64,000 nt of DNA, taken from assembly GCA_945643635.1 (NCBI GenBank), contig CALZFC010000354.1, forward strand, positions 2,865,501 through 2,929,500, written 5' to 3'. Source of the stretch: Allodiplogaster sudhausi. Taxonomy: Eukaryota; Nematoda; Chromadorea; Rhabditida; Diplogasteridae. A program made the position numbers and the translations under genes. Positions 22,522 through 33,400 of this stretch are shown here, in pieces. The notes under the pieces are model-generated. The model did not search any database and had not been told where the DNA came from. It was given only the letters and a program-made list of their open reading frames with translations. Every line of letters begins with the position of its first letter. Position 1 is the first letter of the stretch.

Positions 22522-22845
22522 TTATTCAATAAATATCAACTGGACCAATAGGAAAGAAATTGCAGCGATCAAGAGTCCAGTGAATAAGGACTGAGAAGTA
22601 GATAGCGACGAAGTCTAGCGATGGAGACCTTCAAAGATTACAACTTAGAATATTTCTCTGAATAGACATTATTTGAATTTAACAAATGCATAAACGTGGA
22701 CTTGTAATAATTCTGATTATAAGAAGTTATCCTTAAAATGTACAATTCATCATCGTCTCCAAGCAGTTGCTCGACGGGGATCGTCGAGCGCGAAGTGGAG
22801 GAATGCGAGGGTGGCAAGAGCCAAGAGCTTTCGAAATGGAAGCAT
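22522..22845 (-). CDS. Tiny two-exon secreted/GPI-like gene, copy c (reading frame unresolved)
   Basis: The ATG at 22845 opens a 31-residue ORF (MLPFRKLLALATLAFLHFAL...), ending TGA TGA at 22747-22752. The donor candidate is GAATT|GTACAT, and the acceptor CTAG leads into exon 2, 22614-22522, again exactly 93 nt: SLSTSQSLFT, then GLLIAAISFLLVQL, with TAA inside AATAAA. The TATA box is the complement of 22931-22936. Constant exon 2 length and splice positions in three copies argue for a real transcription unit. Function is unknown. Confidence 0.5.
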
Positions 22846-22959
22846 GAGCCAAGCAGAGCGGAGAGCGAGGCAGCCGCGCGCCGGCCAGGAAATACGAGGA
22901 AGTGACTTAGATAACTGAGTGAGCCATGAATTTATAGGCTTATAAGTTACCTTGAAAAT

Positions 22960-23439
22960 AACTTATTATTAGTAAAAATTTGAAAGTTCTTGCATTTGCT
23001 TGACCTTTCATTCGAAGAATCTTCTATTATTATGTATTGCAAGCAACTTATGAAAGTGTTCTTTGTTCTGCCGAGATTACTTTTCCAAATGAACTATTTA
23101 TTTAGTCATTTGAATCTCTAAATTCGCCTTTTTTCGCCTGCTGTCGTGACAAAAGAAATTGTTATCAGTATCAGTTGACCCACACCCAGGACATGCCAAA
23201 TCGAAATATCCATATTTTTAGTTTGCTAAACGGCTCTCTAGTAAATTTCGTCCAAAATGCAGCACAGTATGTAAGCAGTCTTCAATCATATTCCTTGCCA
23301 TTTCAGCAGTAACATCGAGCAAGATTTATTTATTAACAGTATCTGATATTCCACATGACTGCAACTGATCGCATTACTATTTTTAGACATGTATAAACAA
23401 AGATGTACTCGTAAAATGTATCCCAAAAGAACACTTTAG
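22960..23439. other. Intergenic, no gene seen
   Basis: This is unique AT-rich sequence between the duplication cluster and the 3' end of the EGF/ASC gene. I see no convincing ORF, repeat or signal. Confidence 0.5.
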
Positions 23440-26400
23440 TCATCCATGGCCCGCTTCCGGGTGGCGTTGTCCTAGTAAAATCTTCAGCAGGAAAAGAAGT
23501 TCAAATAAGAAGGGAACGCCTGCACTTAGACACATTCCGCTTATGCTGCCGAAGTTGCTCAGCCAGTTCGTGAACTGAGAATGAGAACACAATTCGTACG
23601 TACGCATATATATGTAATCAATCAATCAATACATTTTAAATTACCGAATAAGCTTTAGAGTAGTTGAAAATATGCTTACACTTATGGCGTACTCCTCAAC
23701 GTAAGCATGAATTTGAAGGGTACTGTAGCTGATGGTCACTACTAGCTAAAGAAAAGTGTTTGTTTTTATTCAATGAAATCTTAAGAAATTATAATTTAAA
23801 AGAAAAAGAATTTTTGAGATTGAAGAATAATATTAATTATAAATTTTGCAACGAGTGAGCAAAATTACTAGTGATTTGAAGAAAAAAAACCCAACCCGAT
23901 CGCGCATCATTCTTGTGCACTTGGTGGAATTCGTCGCTTTGTCTTCGCACTCGATTGGCTGTAATAATGACATTCGGGTAATTATAAATGTTTAACTTTT
24001 TTCTGTTAGTTAATTGTATACGTAGCTCAAAAAAAACATTAATAAAGTTGCTCTCCGTATATATTAAAGAGAACCGTGACGCTCGAGAAGCTGCTATAAG
24101 AGGAGGCAATCTCAAAGCGGTCCATATCGCATGCCATCTTGCAATGACCGCAGCCCTTCCAGGTTCTCGGCATGTCCGACGTCGCCTTGTACTCTTCGAC
24201 ACAATTGCCTGAATTATTAATATATCTTTTTTGAGAATTGTTCTAACCTTAAATAAGTAAATGGATTATGCCATGTTGCAATGAAGAAGTCACCATCGTT
24301 ATGGGGCATTGGGAAATAATTATTTTTATGTTCTGTCCAATTCTATTTGTAAGAAGGAAAAAAAGTTTTCTTTTTGGAAAGTATTAGCATACGTCTGCTC
24401 ATGTTGCAATATTCGACGCCTTCTGCCTTGGGATAGCTATAGTCCGCGCAGCCGCACATTGCCACAACTCCCTGTTGGTAGCACGAGCGATAGCAGGCCT
24501 GAAAAGATGTATAACATGTTGAAATGTGGATATTATTTAACCTTTCTTTTTCTTCCCAAAATAGGATTTTTATTCTCAATTCGAAAATAGTTGTCGACAT
24601 AAAAATTGGGCTTCTTATTGTTAGCTGCACCTGCTGCGAGTAGCGCGAAGCATTACCGTAGTAGGGCGTAATGTCGCGTGCATCCGAGATGCACTTTGGC
24701 CCACTTTTCATGAATTTGTGCATTGTCTGAAAAAGAGAATAAGAATCCATATTATCAGTCAATCAATAGAAGCATCATTACATAAATTATGCATAAATAG
24801 GTAATTCGAAAGGCGCTTGTTTTTCGACTGGTTCATCAATTATTTTTTTAAGCATGTCAAATGCTCATAATAAACATGAATCAAACAGAATAGCAACGAG
24901 AAAAAAGGAAAGATGTGTTTACTTGAGTAAATGAGATTCGTGTTTCTGCCGTCGGATGCGGCTGCAGACTGAGACTGTCGAAGAAAATGTCCTCGTTCAG
25001 GTCGTGCACGAAGACGTTAAAGGACGCCAAGATAACATATGGAAGATTTTCCTGTTGCTGCAGCTTCAGTCGGACTTGAAGGCCTTAGATATGAGCTCAT
25101 TAGTGTAAATACTCTATTGCACTCACAGCACAAGTTTGAGCAGCGCAAACCTGCATGATCTCCGGCTCTCCTTGCAACGTACGTCGCGTTGCTGTCGCGA
25201 TGATTAAACGTGAAACAGTTGCCGAGTGTGATGTCATTGAACATGACGAGGACATCTCTAAACTAATTTTTTTTATAAACGGTAAAATTGTTCTGGCTCA
25301 TGCTCCTTTTTGCTTATGCATGCATGCAGTAATTAAAAAAAAATTTAAGTTGATGATCTGGCAAACAATATATTGAACAAATTATAAATACAGAGTTTAA
25401 AAAATATATAATTTGACATACGCCGCCACGAGCTCGCGTCGCTCGAATGCAATGAAGTCGATGAAGTCGTCGAGGCTCCACGAGAGATCCGTCCTCACCG
25501 AGCCATTCAGGCGAGCAAACTCATACAAAAAGGCAGTGTTGAAAGAAGTCGGATCTCGCACAATCTCGGCCAATACCTGAGAAATGCGTCTTGGTGAATG
25601 TTTCATACGACCCCTTCTTTGTGTTTCTTATTGATACCACTATCTCTATCACCATAATAATAAGAATACTGTGCTCATCGTCACCAACATTGCGAATCTG
25701 TTCCCACTTCAGTGGCGATAATATTCGTGTGAGTGCCGCAAACGAATGGAGGGCTGAAGAGATATTATCATAGCTTGGAACAAAAACCACACTAGTTTAC
25801 TTGAACATTGTGTCATTAAAAAAACTTTGAATAAAACTGATGGAAAGTAAATCAATTACTCAGGTTACACGAGGTGTCCGTGTAGTTTGGTGAGCAGACA
25901 CAACTGAAGTTGCTTCCATCTCCATTAGTAATGCACGTTGCGGCAGAGTCGTAAATCTGAATTCGGAAAAAAAAATTAATACGGTGCCATTGTATTAATG
26001 TTGAACTGCTGACATTGCAAGGAGATGGATGAAGGACACCATCCGGAGTTCGGACAGGATCGCAGGCATTGAAATCTTAACATTTATCTTGGGAAAAAAA
26101 CGCTTTGAAGCCTCGCTATTTTATAACATATTGTACGCACATTGATGGGTTAGACTTGTTTTGCTTAATACATACATCATGAGTAGAAGAAAAAAAACCT
26201 TCAAAGAAAGCACCCTCCAAATTCCACTAATGGCAAAGTAAGTCTCCTTGTCGTACTTGATGTATGTATTTATTTACCTTGTCTAATCAAACTGTTTTTT
26301 TAAAGCATTTCGCAATGTTAGACTGACGCGATAATGTAGTAGTAATCGCAGAGTTGGCTGCAGATGCAGTCGTCGTGTCAGATAGCGATATGGATGCCCC

Positions 26401-29400
26401 CTTAGAAGCTGAAGTTGTCAACCAGCCTATCGTCGATGAAGACGAATCGTCGGAAAGAGTCGTTGTATCGGTAGGCAATGTAGATGTCGTTGCTCCAATT
26501 TCTTAAAGAAAAAGAAGCAAACGAAAAAAAAGTAAATATATACATTTTTTTTTACATAGTATTAAACCTGTCGTGTCTGAAAGCGGTATGGAAGTCCCTT
26601 CAGAAGATGAGGTTGATAACCCGTTAAACGTCGATGTTGGAAAACCGTCAGAAAGCGTCGTAGTAGATGTAATCGTCGTCGCATCAATTACTGTATGAAT
26701 GATCAGCTATGAGGATTTCTAAGTTAGTTTTGCTTTTAGTTGTTTATCATCCAAGGTATGGCATTGGTTTCTGCAGTATCAACCACTTCTGACTTTTGTT
26801 ACTAGTTCATGTGTCTATTCAACGCTTTCCTTTTGTCTACAAAGACTCATGCACCCGTCTGGGTACATGCTAGGAGCAAAATTGGTGAGATAGGAGAGAC
26901 TGCGAGAGTGAGCGAGAGATATGTATAGGGAGAGATACAGGTTAGGAAGGAGAGAAACGGCGTGAGAGAGAGGGAGAAAGGACAGTGATTCCACAAAGGA
27001 AGCCAAAGTCATTTGGTGATTCATTCACAGCTTTTTGCATAGGAGGACCTGATGTTACGGTAAAAATCAGCTTATGAGGAGGGCAAATTTTTTTAAACTT
27101 TTTACTTAGCAATTCCTATGCAACCGTGGAAAATATCGATATTCTTATGTTATGTTATGCGTGTACTTGGAATGAAAAGAATGGGCGTACAGATTTCGCA
27201 GAAGGTGCCCGAGAATGCGGGCGTGCACGCGCATTCGACGTGGCATTCCAATGGAGTACACGTCCCGCCATTCTGGCACGGCCCAGATGTACAGTAGTCG
27301 ATCACTGCAAGTATCGATTTGAGTAGCATTTTTTTCTGTCAATCACAGTAGTCGTCAATAAATGCATTGCAAAGAGGGTTCAATTCACAGTAGATAAAAT
27401 CACTTTAAAAAATAAATAAAATAAATATTAATAAATTAGTACTAGTTTCGCAGTAGTCGCCGGTGTAGCAGTCGTCGCACTCGCAGATGAAGCTCATTGA
27501 CGGCCGATTCACCACGTTTTTGCATTCGCCGTGCTTGCACTCCCATTCGGTGCCATTCGTATAACGGCACTGCTCGTAGCCTATAATATATTTCGTTCTT
27601 CGGAGTCAAATAGAACAAGAATAAAATAATAATAATATTTTAATTTATATTTTTCTTTAATTACAAAAGCTACATATGCTTAAATGGCGGTAACTGAGTT
27701 TAATGATGAACATTGTCATGAATTATACATAAATTGCTTCTTCAGTAAAATACGTGCCTATGTATGTATGTACATACTAGATGTAATACAATTTCCATGT
27801 TTCGTAAGAAAGAGAATCAAGACCTTCGCAGTGGGCAGTGTGTGTGTGTTTGTATACGAAGAAGACGTCGATGGCGCACTCGCACCAGCCCTGCTCGACG
27901 TTGCACGCCGTGCCATACATGCAGTCCGAGTCAGATAAACAGCCGATATAACCTCAATCGGACAACATTTATAGCCATTTTAGTTATTAGCTAGAATATT
28001 CATAATGTAATATATAATACATATTTGGTTCTAAATATTTGCGTTAAATCTTACAGCAAAATGAACTAGCTAATATGCGATACTAGAGAATTTGTTATAG
28101 TTGTACATGTATATATTGCCAACAATGTATCTTTATTAGCTGTGCATTTGATTTAAAAAAAAAAGGAAATTCGTCTATGATGTTTGCTAGAAAATATGCT
28201 TTACAGCTATGTTCTTCTAGAAAAACAAAAGAATGAACCCGAGCAGTTATAGCCAGTTCGGCCGGGCGGGCAGTCGCAGATCATGCCGTGCGTGGAGTCG
28301 GCCGTGTTGTTGCAGCCAAACTCCATGCAGTAGTCGGCGCCGTACGCGGCACATGGGTCGGAGACTGGAAAACCTTCTCACTTAATTAAAAAAAAATATC
28401 TTTAATTAATAAAATTAATAAACATTAGATTTTAAAAAGTGTAATGCAGAATTAAATCCATTGCTTTCGCTCACTCGAGTTTCCATGCAATTGCTTCTAC
28501 ATCTTGGCAAGCAACATATTAGTTATCTTGAAATAGACATATAAATACGCATATAGTAAATTGAATCGGTTTCTCAATTACCCAAAAACATATTAGGAAA
28601 TACAATTATCCAAGATATTAAAAAATAAAACTTAAATAAAATGGAAAATTCATGATAAACTACCATTATACGTGCAATTGGGTCCATTGAAGCCGTCTCT
28701 GCAATAGCAGATATACCAGCCAGTCGGCACACTTCGGCAGTCCCTGGCATCGCCGCATGGACTCGACGCGCAGTAGTCGACATTTAAATCTGATATGAAA
28801 TTCTATATTTTCGCGCCATTCTCACGTTCAATAGTTGTGAACTTATGCTTATCAAAAGAGTTTTAAATTTTTTTTAAAGGAGGATTACACCCATTTTTCA
28901 TGACTTACGCGAATACAGTAATTAATTTACATCCTTCATGTGAATACCTCAGAAAAATAAGAAAAAAAACTCTCGACACTCCAAGATGGACGAGCTTTTT
29001 TGCATTTAAAAAGGCATTTCAAGAATAAGGCACCAGGAAGATTTTTGGTGCGATACGATATAATTATGGCGCGCATTCAATTTGTCAAAACATACTAGGA
29101 ACACTTGTTCGCAATATTGGCTTTCTTGTCACAAATCGAGAACAGGCACATCTTTGAGTGTTCATGCAACAATAATAATAATAAAAACTTTTAATTGTGC
29201 AATAAAATTTTGGGCGCTCACTTGTCTCGCAGGACTCGCCGGTGTAGCCCTGCGGACAAACACAAGCGCCCGCCGCGCATACCATGTAGGGCTGCCATTG
29301 CGAGAGACTCTGAAGTGGCTTTATCTTCACACCTCAAACGCCGACTTATAAACAGATACAGTTCAAAATTTTTTTTAATCATTTACAATTGTCTGCTTTT

Positions 29401-29561
29401 TCCGGCAATTTAAGGTGATGAAATAATTCCTTTTTTTTTACCCGGCAAGCGCCAAAGTTCTGGCAGCCGTAAGGCGGATAATCTGGATTCCGTGGAAAGG
29501 ACATTTCCGACGATAGAACGTCGATCAGCGGGAGAAAGAAGATCGCTGCCAAAATGCGCAT
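23440..29561 (-). CDS. EGF-repeat plus ASC (DEG/ENaC-type) protein, EGAS-like
   Basis: C. elegans egas genes encode EGF repeats joined to an amiloride-sensitive-channel ectodomain. Here the ATG at 29561 starts a signal peptide (MRILAAIFFLPLIDVLS). EGF modules follow, about one per exon: about 29310-29225 (CVCPQGYTGESC), 28790-28671 (GWYICYCRDGFNGPNC), 28372-28237 (ICDCPPGRTGYNC), 27947-27830, 27582-27446 (CECDDCYTGDYC), 27305-27183 (CACTPAFSGTFC). Ser/Thr-rich linkers lie at about 26690-26300, and a further EGF at about 25955-25865 (FSCVCSPNYTDTSC). ASC exons are about 25790-25400, 25260-24905 (GNCFTFNH; VFVHDLNED), 24730-24630, 24503-24398 (CYRSCYQQGVVAMCGC), 24212-24095 (CGHCKMACDMD), 23965-23880, 23745-23685 (YSTLQIHAYVEEY) and 23574-23440, the last being TM2-like (NWLSNFGSISGMCLSAGVPF). 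I saw no first membrane helix. Confidence 0.8.
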
Positions 29562-30486
29562 TGGATCTGAAAAGGTGTCGGAGAATGAGAATGAAGAGTT
29601 CACCAATGCCATGGGCATGATTGAAGAAGGAAGTCTGTGTAAGGCAAACCCACTCAGCACTTGTCTATTTACATTTGTAAATAGGGTTCCGCTTTTCCAT
29701 CCAGCTTGTTCGTAGGAAGTGCCGTGACTTTTGGGCATAGGAGGGTTACAAAGAAAGTCAGAGAGAAAGAGAGAGAGACCGAAAAAGAGAGAAGGGGGAG
29801 AGAGAAAGAAAGTCATTTCTGCTTGGATCTAACGTATGTATGTATGTATGCACATATATGAGTTCAAAAAGCGAGGGCGGTTGAAGGCTGGAACTATTTT
29901 GTGTCTCGCTTCTCTTCTTTCGTGCTCGAAGAAGACAACAACTGGAGACCGAACAAAGACCACCTCTTCAAATCACATCACTCTTTCGCATAATATTATT
30001 CTCGAATGTACCCTTATATACAACTTTTTGTTTTCAAGTGAAAACTGAGATTCTCTTCTGACTTCCATTGCAGACTTTGCTTAACTTAACTGGTAATTTT
30101 CGCAGACTTCCAGCACAAATTAAGCTTTTGCTCCATTTGCGTTTGAAAGCGAGTTCGCACCTGCATGAGGTCTTTTCGTGCTAGCTATTGTTCTCCACAG
30201 AAATGTGCATGAGGTCTGCTCACAGAAAAGAATTTTGTAGTTATGGCGATTTCGACGACAACCAAACTTCTAAATAGGACATATTTTATAGTTTGTGAAC
30301 CATGATATAGTATGTTTTACATTTCGATCTCCCAGTATTATCTCTCTCACTCTATTCCTTCTCCCTTACTCTTTCGTCTGGTCTGTGATATGAGAAGTGT
30401 TTGTCACTATCTCTATGTCTGCAAGGCAAACGAGCTCCAACAACTAATATTTATCTAAAGAACGTAGGGCCATGGCTGCCTTCTAC
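29562..30486. other. Intergenic, no gene seen
   Basis: This is the spacer between the EGF/ASC gene start and the 3' end of the neprilysin gene. It has a short GA-rich patch at about 29759-29815 and a TATG microsatellite at about 29834-29850. No supportable ORF. Confidence 0.5.
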
Positions 30487-33400
30487 CAGACTGCACAACG
30501 CTTCTCGTTGTCAGGATTCATAGCGGAGCCGACCGGGCAGTGGAATGCCTGAAGGTCCAGGTTGACTCCGTTAGATGTTTTATTATCACTATCATTACTG
30601 TTGTGAGCAAGCCTTTATTGTCCCTCAAACTTGGGTAATTAAACCTAATCTTAATCGAGAACCGAAAAGGAGAATAGAAAGGAAATGAACAACTGAGTCA
30701 TTACATTTACTTAAATAGCTCCATGCTTGCCGAACGATATTCTAGACATTAGATAGAGAATGTGTATTCGAGAGGCATGAGCGACGAAAGGAAAACGTGT
30801 CATCGGGAAAAGGAAAAGAAACTGTCTATTAGATTACTAATCGAGAAAACGGAATTCCTTCCCAACTTATCAAAATAGAGGAGGAGAGCAGGGCCAGAAA
30901 AGAGGATGATTCATTCGGGATGGGAGAAATGAATTTCATTTCGGCACTTGCCGACACTGGGGGAGAGGAAATTAGCGAGGATAGAAAGCTACATACAGAC
31001 TTTGCAGACAAAGAAAATGACCATGATTGATGACGCTACTAGAACGATAGTATAGGACATATGATCTGCAAGAAGGGCCAATATATTATTTCGAGTGGTA
31101 ATGATGAGGCCGAACTGAGTGTTGCCTTTTTGTTCGCTTACATCGAAGATTGTCTTGAGAGTTCCATTGATCTTGAGTTTGATTTGTTCGCGACCACAGC
31201 TTAGTTGACAGTTCTCTTGAACTTCAGAGGTGGAAAAAGTGAGGGTAGTCATCCTCGTAATGGCTTCGGGTGTGCATTTCACAGAGAGGGCTTTTCCTGA
31301 ATCGCAGTTCAGGTGACCGATAGCTGCATGGGGAGTAGAGGTGCAGACGTACGTCAGCGTTGCCCCAGCACTACAGCTATGACAGCCGACCATGCTTGTT
31401 GAATCCATCATGCATTTCGCATGCGACTCGATCTGAGCGAGCTCCAAGTCCTGGATTCTAATCGAAAGATCGGCAACTGTGGTCGGCTGTACCACAGATA
31501 CCGAACTGCCTTCTGCTTCAAACCAGACTGAACCTTGCCGTTGTGGAAGTGTGCATCTTCGAATTGCATTTGCGGTTGCTTGTCCATTTGCGCAGGCACA
31601 CTTGACTAAGTCGTCGTCAGCTAATTTGCACTGACAAGCTTCCTTTCTGAATTGGCACTGGCTGAGATCTGAGGAGTTGCATGGGAAGACTGATGCTTCT
31701 CTTTCTTCCTCAGGCGTCAGTAGAGCCACCACTTCTCCGTCTGATACGAAGGCTGTCGTCAAGGCTGGCATGGGCGGTTCGATGACGTAGTTCATCTTCA
31801 CTTGGATTCCTTTCATGGTTGTCAGCATTCCTGGTGACATTTTGAAGAACTGCTTCTCTGTTTCGTTGTTGGTTGAAAATTCGATGCTGATTGTCACGAC
31901 AGGCAGGTAGCTGGAGCAGTGAAAGACTTCATATAGTCGATTATCTGTTGGTCTTCCTACTGATTTGAAGAAGGTGCATGTGCTGTTGCAAGAAAGGCAG
32001 CCGTTCCAGAGACACCCGGAACTTCCAAGACAACCAGAAACTCCAGGGAATCTGTTCACATACCCGAGTTCAGTTATCTCCTCATCGGTTGCCATAGTAG
32101 CACACCGATTTTCTTGACAGCTTCCAGATCCAGCGCACCTCTTCACTGATGTTGTCTCGATCTCGAAGGCTCTTGTGGCGAATTTGAACTGCTTTTCGCA
32201 TTTGTTAGCGATCTGTTCGACTTGTATTTGGATTGAGGCTGCAGGATTGCCATTTTCGTCCTTCAATTGGAGACAGGTTATTGCACCTGTTGTAGCTCCG
32301 TTGAAGTTGGCTACATCAATGGATGTGCAAATCACTGTCTTGTCGTCTTGGATTTGACATAAGTCCTCGGTGGTGGTGATGATGATTGTTTGGTCGCACG
32401 CTGAAGCTGGAGTAAAGATTGATAGAAACAAAGCTAGAGCTAATAGCGGGACTGCTTCTTTCCGCTTCTTGAGGCTGACAAGACGGATTCGAGATTCCTT
32501 ATGGCGTTTCCTTTTCGGGATGCATTTTCCGATGCAGCTCGCGACGGCCCTCCCGACTGTGATGATGCTTCTGCTGGCTAGGCGGGCAGAGTTGGCGCTT
32601 CCTTTAAGCGCTTTACAAATGCATCTGCTGGCACTCAGAAGCATGACGGCTAGTGATAGGAGGATGTATGCGGCGGCCATGAGTAGGGCGATCATCCATT
32701 TCGGATAGCATTGGAGGTGGATGATGGCTTCCCAGCAGAGTGTGCATGTAATGTTTTCGCAGACGTTTCTGGCTTCACAGTGAATGTCCTTGTCAAAGAC
32801 AACAGTGCTGCCTTTGTGCATCTTCACGTTCACGTTGTACGGAATAGCAATCACTGAATGCGGGAAGCGCACTTCTTGCTGCTGCGTGGGATGCTCGACC
32901 ATTGTCGAGTACTTCTCCATTTGTACGGCTATCAGTCGAACACCATCACTGGTTGCAGAAATTCCTTCGTTTGAGCAGGAGATTGAGCATGTGGTACACT
33001 CTTCTTTCTCCTTCTTGAAGCCGTAGACTGTTCTTGACACTGAGCCCCACTGCTTTATTGCGATATTTCCTTGTTTGGTGACGAGAAGAGCTATCGGCTG
33101 TTTCGGGAGGAAACAGAAAGCAGTTCCGTTCTCTGTGCAATTAAAGCGAGTGCAGTATTCGGATGTTCCAGTCTTGGCTCCTTGTCCCTTGCAGTGTGCT
33201 CGATCGATCTCGGTAAACTTGATGTTCATCTCCTTCAGAGGGTAATATGAGTTATCGAATAACATAACTTGAGAGACGTCAATGAGGAGTTCATCCTTGC
33301 TGCAATTTGGATTCGGGTGCCAAGAGCAGTAGATTGGCTTCATATCTGCGAGGATTGCTTTGGTTTTCTCATTCTTGCTGGATGAGTTGTGTGTGAACAT

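Larger units (their letters stand above)
18950..22960. repeat. Segmental tandem-duplication cluster
   Basis: Three classes of segment recur. (1) A two-exon tiny gene on the minus strand (19826-19423, 21190-20776, 22936-22522). (2) A tRNA-Arg(CCT) gene (20357-20429, 21646-21718, 22271-22343). (3) A roughly 330-bp segment directly 3' of each tRNA on the minus strand (about 19985-20350, 21315-21640, 21940-22265). The tRNA 5' flank is also repeated (CTCCTAGGATTTAG, then TATGCCTAGCAACTTG or close). The tRNAs are invariant, the exons are moderately conserved and the spacers most diverged. Between the second and third tRNAs a tiny-gene copy appears to be missing. Confidence 0.85.
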
